From Verrucomicrobia bacterium UBA3841 (GTDB taxonomy: Bacteria; Verrucomicrobiota; Kiritimatiellia; RFP12; UBA1067): a stretch of 20,271 nucleotides of DNA. A model generated the notes under the pieces. That model saw nothing but the letters and a program-made list of their open reading frames with translations, was not told the DNA's origin and searched no databases. The translations under genes were made by a program, and so were the position numbers. Position 1 is the first letter of the stretch. Each line of letters starts with the position of its first letter. Shown here one piece after another: positions 6,306 through 13,279 of the stretch. The stretch is taken from assembly GCA_002392765.1 (NCBI GenBank), contig DGHT01000060.1:1-20271 (forward strand). Reading direction: 5' to 3'.

Positions 6306-9300
6306 GTCTTACCTCCTTCCATCTTCGGCATTCCTTCTGGCGCGGCGAAACTACGGAAATCGTATGGTTCAAGATCGAGCGTGACTGTATTCGCGCGATC
6401 CTTCGAACCGACAAGTTCGCGCGTCGCGAGGTCGTGTGTATTCGCGGGGACCTTCAACGTCACCTTCGCGGGCTTTTCGTCGGCGTTCACTATGTAGAAC
6501 CAGCTGCGGCCTTCCGCCTCGATGCCGCGAAGGACGATCTTTTCTTTTTCGACGAGCGTCCGGAACTTCACCGCCGGAAGCGCACGGAAATACTGCGCGA
6601 AACGAGCGAGCATATCTTCCATGCCGTATGTTCCCTCCAGAAAACCGCCGCTCGAAATTCCCTGGATGTCGTTGAAGATGAACGGCACGGCGTAGTATTT
6701 CATGGCGTTTCTGCCGTTTGCCAAAAGAACGGTGCAGCGCCACGGCTGCTCCCTTAGCCAGTCGCCTGAAAGCCCCGCCTTCCCCCCGATGGGACTTTCC
6801 CAGTAGTTATCACCAAGGTGAAGCCAGTTGAATGAGGCGGATTGGAACACTGAATAGTAGCTGGACGCATCGTAGAAGGTGCGGAACTTCTCGCGGACGT
6901 CTTCAGGATGCTTTGAGCTGGCGTAACGGAAGTTGCACGGAGCGGCGCTCGCCCCCATCACGAGGTTCGGAATCCGCCGCGCAAGCTGCGCGGCGTCGAT
7001 TCCCGCCTCGCGCATCAGGCGCTCGCGATAGCCGTCCTGCGCATAGTCCGCGTCGGTCGGACGGGCCTGCGGCATCGCGTTCACCCAGAGCTTGAGGTCC
7101 GGGCGCGTCTCTGCGAGCCGCTTCGCGAGCTTCTCGTAGAAGTCGGCCAGCACGTCGCAACGCCACTGCACCCATTTGTCGTAGGCATTCGCCTTGAGCC
7201 ACTCTGCGTACGCCTTGCCGCGCATGGGATCGGCGCGATTAACAGGAACCTTCACGCCTGTGGCGCGTGCGAACGCGTCGATGCAGTAGTCATTATAGCC
7301 GCTCTCGATGCCGCCCCACCAAGGGCACGTAATGGAGACGAGGTGAAGGCATATCCCGGAAAAGCTGGGATGTCCTTTGCCGTCGGCGATGATCGCGTCG
7401 AATACACGCAGGAACTCGCGTTGGACATCGGGATGGTAGATGCAGAAGTTCGGCGGGAAGGAGTGCCACTTGCCCCAACTGGGTCTGCCCGTGTCCCAGA
7501 TGGCAATGGTCGTAGGATGCAGCGAACCGTCGGACATCGATGCGCGTGTGACGACGCCGTCCTTGATCGGGACGGTCTGCTGGTTGATCGTCGGGACAAG
7601 CCGCAGTCCCTCGTGGTCGAACTTCTCGAACCAGGCCTGAAGAAAGTGCCGCGAATGGTTGCGGGGGTTGTAACCGCCCGGCTCGTGCGCCACAAGCCCA
7701 TGGTACCAGCTGCCGGGATAGGCGAGAGTGTCCTGCCCCATGTACTTCATATAGGCGACCTTGCGGTTGATGAGGCCGTCCAAAGATTCCGCCGAAGAAT
7801 GGTTCACGCCGTAGTCGGCGTTGATGCAGGGATCCTCCCAGTAGCTGCCGAGGTGCCGCCGCTCGCCGCTCTTTCCTCCGCCGACTATCTGCGTCTGAGG
7901 CAGAGTTCCGTCCGGTACTGCGTATACACGCACGGCGGCGATGGCCGCAGGCGCGTCGGGCCTCGCCGTCATCGCGATGAGCGCGACTTCGTCGTCCGCC
8001 GCCCAGTAGAGGCAGCGGCGCGTGAGGATTTTCCCGCTCACGGGCACTTCGCGCCCGCCGTAGCACCCCACGTCCATGATGTGCTTGCCGTAGGGGTTCT
8101 TCGCACTCTGGACGATGATGTCCATCGTACGATAGCCGTCGTCCGGGTAGTCGATCTCGATGCAGTGAAGTGGCGCTGTCTTGTCGAGCGAAAGCCGCAG
8201 GGCGAAGCGGTCGCCCTGCTTTTGCCCCGCCTCAAGGTACTTTACGCCGCCGAGTTCGCCCATGCGGCACTGCCCGACCGAGCGGAATTTGTCCGACGTC
8301 AGCATCTTCAAGTCTGGTATCACAGTGTAGAGAAGTTTCTGCGACAAGCGAGAGGGTCCGGCGCCGTCACGGACAATATCCGGCATTGCCCCCTCCACTT
8401 TGTTCTCCAGCCCCAGCACCCAATATGGAACCTTGCTACAGAAGAATCCGTCTGGAAGCACAAACGAATATTCTCCCTTGGGTAGCTTTGCCGTGATGGA
8501 ACATGCCCCCTTTTCGATTGGCGAGCTTTCCGCTACCACCTTGCCGGCGGCATCGACGAGCCGCACGCGCATCATCTGGGGAAGAGACTTGCCGCCGCGC
8601 TTCTTCATCCTGACGCGCAGAGTGATCGTCTTCGGCTCACCCTCGGTTCCATAATAGATGTCCGGTTCGAGGATGGCGTCGAATGCGTTTCGGTAGAGCG
8701 TCTGCGCCTCCTTCGCGCTGATGGGGGCGGACCATATCCTGAGGTCGTCGAGAAGGCCGTCCAGCTTGCAGCTGCCGTCCGCCTTGCTCCCAACGAAGAA
8801 AGTCTTGAAGACGGACTGTGCCCGGTCGAACTCAAGAGGATCCTTGTTGGCGATCGCCTCCCGCTGCGGGGAATAGGCGTCCCTCACGACACCGATGTCA
8901 CCGTCGATATAGAGCCGGGAGCCGAAGTCGTCCCACGTGAGGACATAGTAATGCCAATCACCTGGATTTTCCGCAATTGCGCTGTTGTTGAAACACTCAT
9001 AGCGTGTTCCTATGTCGCCGCGATCCGCACGAAGTCGATCCCTCCACCACCAGAGGAAAAGCGAACCATCTCCAGGATGCTTGTTCTCGGCCGGCGCGTG
9101 AAGAACTCCGCGCCAGCAGTCCTTTCCGCCCTCGTCGCGAAAGCCGAGGCGCTTCTTCTCCGGCCACTCGTGCCTGAACCAGAAGGCGACCGTGCCGCAT
9201 TCGGGATTCAGGTTGCCCGCCGCGCCGTAGGCAAGGGCGGAATTGAGCGCGGAGGATATACGCACCGCCTGTCCGCTCCGTCCCGGCGCGTATTCGAGAT

Positions 9301-9979
9301 TTGCCTCCTTGACTGGCGCGGCGATTCCCTTCGCGAAGGCCGCCTTCGCCGTGCCGTCGAACGGCGCATGGAAAAGAAGTTCTGGCTTCACCTTGGCTGT
9401 CCGACGCGTCGCGAGCTCGTCGTAGAGACCTACCTTTGCGCCGTAGAATAAAACTGGCGCCTTCGCGGGATCATTGATGTCAAAGCGAAAGCGGAAGGAA
9501 CGCATCCCTTCGGCGACGAGTTCCGAATGCTGGAACGTCCGCGGACGTGGCGACAGCGTGAGCTTTCCCATATTCCGCCAATAGTGGGCGTCGTTCTTAT
9601 CCCGTCCTTCGGAGACGATGGCGCACTTCGCCCCCTCGACTCCCGACCACGTACTCTCCACCATGACGTCCTTTCCTATGATGGATTGCAGATCGAGAGA
9701 CGTGAAATGCATGATTACGCCCTGCGCACCCTGCGCGAACGCAGCCGTGGCGTCCACGACGAGCGCGTCAGCCGTGGTCGAGACCGAGAGCTGCGAAAAG
9801 AGGCTCTTGTCCGGCCACACCTGTATGTGGAGCGTGTCTGCCCCCGCCCTGACGCTCCACCCGTCGTTTTTCTGCGTGACAACTGCGTTCGCCCATCCGT
9901 CACGCGGGAGCGTCTGGACGGTCGCCGTGGCCGTCGCGGCAACCATGACCGCGCAAAGTGTTCCGAGCTTGTCTCTCAT
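6293..9979 (-). CDS. large secreted LamG plus TIM-barrel glycoside hydrolase-like protein
   Basis: This 1228-residue protein starts at ATG 9979 (AAAGGAAT ribosome site; signal peptide MRDKLGTLCAVMVAATATA). The N-terminal 200 residues look like a beta-sandwich. Residues of about 198-433 are a LamG/concanavalin-like lectin domain (LFHAPFDGTAKAAF, GTVAFWFRHEWPEK, DWHYYVLTWDDFGSRLYIDG, GLLDDLRIWSAPIS). About 440-700 is more beta structure with possible sugar-binding character. From about 710 a TIM-barrel-like catalytic region follows (MKYMGQDTLAYPGSWYHGL, LRLVPTINQQT, YHPDVQREFLRVFDAI, FSGICLHLVS, LKLWVNAMPQA), and a beta domain closes the chain. It resembles GHL10/GH42-type barrels, but I cannot assign a CAZy family. 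Its stop overlaps the GH28 copy 2 start, and the deacetylase ends 22 bases upstream, so the genes are co-transcribed. An ATG further up at 10138 only adds a deacetylase shadow. Confidence 0.7.
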   Translation of the reverse strand: MRDKLGTLCAVMVAATATATVQTLPRDGWANAVVTQKNDGWSVRAGADTLHIQVWPDKSLFSQLSVSTTADALVVDATAAFAQGAQGVIMHFTSLDLQSIIGKDVMVESTWSGVEGAKCAIVSEGRDKNDAHYWRNMGKLTLSPRPRTFQHSELVAEGMRSFRFRFDINDPAKAPVLFYGAKVGLYDELATRRTAKVKPELLFHAPFDGTAKAAFAKGIAAPVKEANLEYAPGRSGQAVRISSALNSALAYGAAGNLNPECGTVAFWFRHEWPEKKRLGFRDEGGKDCWRGVLHAPAENKHPGDGSLFLWWWRDRLRADRGDIGTRYECFNNSAIAENPGDWHYYVLTWDDFGSRLYIDGDIGVVRDAYSPQREAIANKDPLEFDRAQSVFKTFFVGSKADGSCKLDGLLDDLRIWSAPISAKEAQTLYRNAFDAILEPDIYYGTEGEPKTITLRVRMKKRGGKSLPQMMRVRLVDAAGKVVAESSPIEKGACSITAKLPKGEYSFVLPDGFFCSKVPYWVLGLENKVEGAMPDIVRDGAGPSRLSQKLLYTVIPDLKMLTSDKFRSVGQCRMGELGGVKYLEAGQKQGDRFALRLSLDKTAPLHCIEIDYPDDGYRTMDIIVQSAKNPYGKHIMDVGCYGGREVPVSGKILTRRCLYWAADDEVALIAMTARPDAPAAIAAVRVYAVPDGTLPQTQIVGGGKSGERRHLGSYWEDPCINADYGVNHSSAESLDGLINRKVAYMKYMGQDTLAYPGSWYHGLVAHEPGGYNPRNHSRHFLQAWFEKFDHEGLRLVPTINQQTVPIKDGVVTRASMSDGSLHPTTIAIWDTGRPSWGKWHSFPPNFCIYHPDVQREFLRVFDAIIADGKGHPSFSGICLHLVSITCPWWGGIESGYNDYCIDAFARATGVKVPVNRADPMRGKAYAEWLKANAYDKWVQWRCDVLADFYEKLAKRLAETRPDLKLWVNAMPQARPTDADYAQDGYRERLMREAGIDAAQLARRIPNLVMGASAAPCNFRYASSKHPEDVREKFRTFYDASSYYSVFQSASFNWLHLGDNYWESPIGGKAGLSGDWLREQPWRCTVLLANGRNAMKYYAVPFIFNDIQGISSGGFLEGTYGMEDMLARFAQYFRALPAVKFRTLVEKEKIVLRGIEAEGRSWFYIVNADEKPAKVTLKVPANTHDLATRELVGSKDRANTVTLDLEPYDFRSFAAPEGMPKMEGGKTCRD

Positions 9980-10001
9980 GGGTATTCCTTTCGGTTGGTC
10001 G

Positions 10002-11819
10002 TCAATTTCTTGCGGAAAAGGCCTCATCGTAGGAGACGACGCGGATCGTGCCGGCGCGCTCCATTTCGCGAAGGAGTTCGAAGACGTCGCGGAGATCCTC
10101 TGCGCCCCGCGGCAGCGGACGCCAGCCCATCTTGTCAATGCCGTGGAACATCAGCGCGCATTGGCCGCGTCCGTCGGCCATCGCCTTTTCGATGGCGGCC
10201 TTCGCCTGCTCGCGTGGCGTCTTCGTGACGCCCTTGCCTCCCCCGATGCCCGGACGGCGCCACTCCTGGACGCCGAATCCCAGGGCCTTTACCTCCCGGT
10301 CGATCTCGGGACTCCAGTAGTTGCCGGGAAGGCAGACGTGCGTGACATGGTATCCCGTCTCGCGCTCGATTTCGGCGGCGGAGTCCACCACTTCGCTGCG
10401 AAGCTGCTCCGTCTTCCCTTCCTGCAGAAGCTTTGTGAGCGGAGTGTGCGAGCGGGTGTGGGTCGCGATGTCGAACCCCGCACGCACCAAGCCGCGCACG
10501 TCGTCCCAAGTGAGCCTGAGAGAGGGATCCCACTTCCCGAGACCGCCCGTGATGACGTTGAAGGTGGCGGGATAGCCGAACTCGACAAGCATCGGCGCGG
10601 CGATCGTCCAGAGTTCCTTCGCGTTGTCGTCGAAAGTGAGCGCGACCGGGAAGGGCTTCTTCGCGTCCTTCCCCGATCCGCCACCGAACCGCGCCTCGAC
10701 GGACTCACCGACCGTGACGACATTTACCCCGCGCTCCTCCAGCCGTTGCAGGAAGCGGTCGGTTCGTTCGAGGTAGCCCGGAAAGTCCTTCGTCCACATG
10801 TGCGAAAGCGTGACATGGGTCCTGCCAGACTCGAGTTTCGCCGCGATTTTCGCGGCCAGCGCGTCAGGGTCCGCCGGCGAATCCCCGTCGAAGAACTCCG
10901 AGTCGCTGAAGGCCGCGTACCAGCGTCCGCAACCGCGCTTCACCGGCCCCAGACCCGCCTCCGTGGCGGCGTATCCGAAGCCGCGCCCGTAAACGCGCTC
11001 CATGGCGTCCTGGCGAAGCGATCCGCACCAGCCGCCCGGAAAGGCCCATATCGTCGGGCGCGGAATGCCGAAGTGGTCGAAGCGCTCGCGCGTCAGGGAC
11101 GCCAGTTCGCGCAGAAGCCCGTCGCACGGTTGCAGCGCCCAGACGCTGTATCCCAGCACGTCGCCCTCCTCCATTTGCAGGGTCTCCGCCGGATCGCGCG
11201 CCCAAAAGTCCTTCACCACCAACCGCCCCGACTCTTCCTTATAACCGAAGACACCATCGCGCCCCGGCAGCTTGAAGAACCGCGTAGGCGGCTTCTTTCC
11301 GGCGTATGCCCCCGCCGGGACAAGTGCGCCATCGACCACGCTTGCGCGGAACGTCACGTTGCTGGGGTGGGCGTCGTCGGCCTCCCAGTCGAAGAAAACC
11401 TTGCGGGTTTTTGGATCGGCATCGTGCACGAAAGGAAGCCGGCTCGCCCGCTCGAAGGACGCCTGGTCGGGATAGACCGCCAGATGGATGCTGTGGGCAG
11501 GCGTATGGTCGGCGATTTCGTGTCCGCGCACGGCGAGCTCACGAAGGCACGCGCCCTGCTTCTCGTTCAACGTCGCCGCGTTGGCGGCAATCGTGCAGCG
11601 AAAGCCGTGGCGTTCGAAGACGGCGGCGACGTCGCGCCACAAGGAGGGCTGCCATCTGTTGTCGTCGAAACGCACGGAGAACGTCGGTTTTGGCGCAGTG
11701 GTCGGCACCGAAGACTCTCCAGAGCCGCCCGCGGCGCCGGGATCGGCTGTCGCCCCAGCCGCCGTGATTGCGCAGCACGCAGCGATTACCGCCAATCCTG
11801 TTACAAATACCCTTCTCAT
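10002..11819 (-). CDS. secreted polysaccharide deacetylase with two NodB-like domains
   Basis: This 605-residue exported enzyme would remove acetyl groups from a polysaccharide such as acetylxylan (carbohydrate esterase 4 fold). Residues 1-22 are a signal peptide. A first NodB domain begins at about 45 with SVRFDDN (D52, D53) and the metal site HTPAHS (H105, H109). A second begins at about 390 with ALTFDDN (D397, D398) and THTRSH. Further CE4-like pieces are FAFPGGWCGSL-type motifs (seen as IWAFPGGWCGSL) in the first and HVCLPGNYWSPEID in the second. Both halves keep their metal ligands, so both may be active. The start at 11819 is chosen because GAAGGAG lies upstream and the signal peptide begins there. 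It lies between the GH10 gene (34 bases) and the LamG hydrolase (22 bases). Its start region nearly equals that of the gene at 3714. Confidence 0.85.
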   Translation of the reverse strand: MRRVFVTGLAVIAACCAITAAGATADPGAAGGSGESSVPTTAPKPTFSVRFDDNRWQPSLWRDVAAVFERHGFRCTIAANAATLNEKQGACLRELAVRGHEIADHTPAHSIHLAVYPDQASFERASRLPFVHDADPKTRKVFFDWEADDAHPSNVTFRASVVDGALVPAGAYAGKKPPTRFFKLPGRDGVFGYKEESGRLVVKDFWARDPAETLQMEEGDVLGYSVWALQPCDGLLRELASLTRERFDHFGIPRPTIWAFPGGWCGSLRQDAMERVYGRGFGYAATEAGLGPVKRGCGRWYAAFSDSEFFDGDSPADPDALAAKIAAKLESGRTHVTLSHMWTKDFPGYLERTDRFLQRLEERGVNVVTVGESVEARFGGGSGKDAKKPFPVALTFDDNAKELWTIAAPMLVEFGYPATFNVITGGLGKWDPSLRLTWDDVRGLVRAGFDIATHTRSHTPLTKLLQEGKTEQLRSEVVDSAAEIERETGYHVTHVCLPGNYWSPEIDREVKALGFGVQEWRRPGIGGGKGVTKTPREQAKAAIEKAMADGRGQCALMFHGIDKMGWRPLPRGAEDLRDVFELLREMERAGTIRVVSYDEAFSARN

Positions 11820-11853
11820 TTTACACACTCCTTCTTGCTTTTCCTGTTTGCAT

Positions 11854-13260
11854 TTACAGCTCCACAATTGTAAGATGCCCCTTGCCGCTCTCATCCTTCC
11901 AGGCGAGACGGTAGCGGCCTTTGAAGCCGCGGAACGACACCTTGCCGTCCCTCGCCTTCACCGTAAGACGCGTCTTCCACTCGTGGTTTATGAGTTTGTC
12001 GAGCGCGTAAAAGACCGGCTTCTTCTTCATGTCCTTGGTATAGAGACCGGACGCAAGCGATTCCTTGTGGTATGTGTAGTCGACCATGTTCCACCAGGTG
12101 ATGCGGTAGATGGACGGCCACGAGAACCAAAGACGGTAGTTGTCTCTCGCAAGCTTCGCCTGCTGAGCCCACCCTTCGGGCGAATCGTCGAAAGCCGGTA
12201 TCGTGATTTCGGAAAGGTGGATCGGCCGACCAAGCGTGTCGAGCTTCCGCAGCATCGTCATCTGGTCATCGGGGGCCCACGACGTGCCGTTGGCGAGGCA
12301 CGGCTCGCCGGCCGCGATCTTCCGCGCGTGGTCCGCGCTGAAGATGTGCATCTGAATTCCCACCACGTCGATCTTCGCGCCACGGTCGATCAGCTGCCGG
12401 ACGAACGGCACGTATATCTCGCGCCAGGAATCGTTTACAACGAACTTCACCTCGCGCGGAAACGACTCCTCCGCCCATCTGTAGCAACGGAACGTGTAGT
12501 CGTCAGGAACACGTATGTGCGGACGGTTCCAGCACACCTTGTCATGGAAAGGCCCCGCCGTCGTGCAGGATCGGTCAACCGACTCGTTCACCACGTCCCA
12601 CTGCGGAATCCGCGCGCCGTAGTGCGCACCCAGCTGCCGGATTCGTCGCTCGTAACGGTCAGCAAGGGCGGCGGCGTCGACTCCGTTTGTCGTCCAGGCG
12701 GGATGGAACGGCGGATAGATCATCACGTGTCCGTGCGGAGCGATTCCATTCGCCTCGCAGAACTCGAGGATCGGATCTGGCGCCGGGCGGCGGTATTCCG
12801 TGAACTGCGCCTTGTCCTTCGCCGACAGGCCATCGACGGAATTCCAGAACGCCGCGCTGTCGCGCGGTCCCGCACCATAGCGAACCGCGCCTTCACCCGG
12901 TTCCATCGCACCCCAGTAGAACGGCAACGTCGCGGCGTTCCAGAGATTCGTGAACGTCGCCTTGTAGATATCGTTCCAGTCGTCGCGTCCGAGCTGGTCG
13001 AAATTGAAGATGTGCGAACCGAACTGGAACGCATGGGATATCTGCTCGACCTTTACCTCCGTTCCGTCTGGAGCGGCCACCTCGAAGGCTCCGTCCGCCT
13101 TGCGGTGTTTCTCGATGCGGGCGTCGATCTTAGCCTGCAATTCGGCGTTCCAGAGACGGCTGTACGCCTCGGACTGGGCAGAACACGCGGCGAACACAGC
13201 CCCTGCGGTTGCCGCAAAAACCATTGCGGAAACCAGCAATGAAGTCGTCTTGTCAATCAT
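11854..13260 (-). CDS. secreted GH10 endo-beta-1,4-xylanase
   Basis: This 468-residue enzyme would cleave the xylan backbone with retention of configuration. The signal peptide covers about residues 1-24 (LLVSAMVFAATAGAVFA). The GH10 barrel shows the acid/base Glu in QWDVVNES (E226), the GIQMH motif, and the nucleophile Glu in PIHLSEITIP (E351). It also has the usual WWNMVDY segment near the end of the barrel. About 45 residues of beta structure follow (VSFRGFKGRYRLAWKDESG), possibly a small accessory domain. The start codon has no clear ribosome site and follows the upstream stop by 19 bases, so translation may be coupled to the surface-protein gene. It is the best-defined substrate clue of the locus, together with the deacetylase. 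GH10 enzymes occasionally act on other beta-glycans. Confidence 0.92.
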   Translation of the reverse strand: MIDKTTSLLVSAMVFAATAGAVFAACSAQSEAYSRLWNAELQAKIDARIEKHRKADGAFEVAAPDGTEVKVEQISHAFQFGSHIFNFDQLGRDDWNDIYKATFTNLWNAATLPFYWGAMEPGEGAVRYGAGPRDSAAFWNSVDGLSAKDKAQFTEYRRPAPDPILEFCEANGIAPHGHVMIYPPFHPAWTTNGVDAAALADRYERRIRQLGAHYGARIPQWDVVNESVDRSCTTAGPFHDKVCWNRPHIRVPDDYTFRCYRWAEESFPREVKFVVNDSWREIYVPFVRQLIDRGAKIDVVGIQMHIFSADHARKIAAGEPCLANGTSWAPDDQMTMLRKLDTLGRPIHLSEITIPAFDDSPEGWAQQAKLARDNYRLWFSWPSIYRITWWNMVDYTYHKESLASGLYTKDMKKKPVFYALDKLINHEWKTRLTVKARDGKVSFRGFKGRYRLAWKDESGKGHLTIVEL

Positions 13261-13279
13261 AGCGAAATCGTTTGCCGCT

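Noticed and set aside
9618..11873. 751-codon plus-strand ORF opposite the deacetylase
   Set aside because: It is the antisense shadow of a GC-rich gene with clear NodB motifs on the other strand; its own sequence shows no domain and is arginine- and alanine-rich as usual for shadows.
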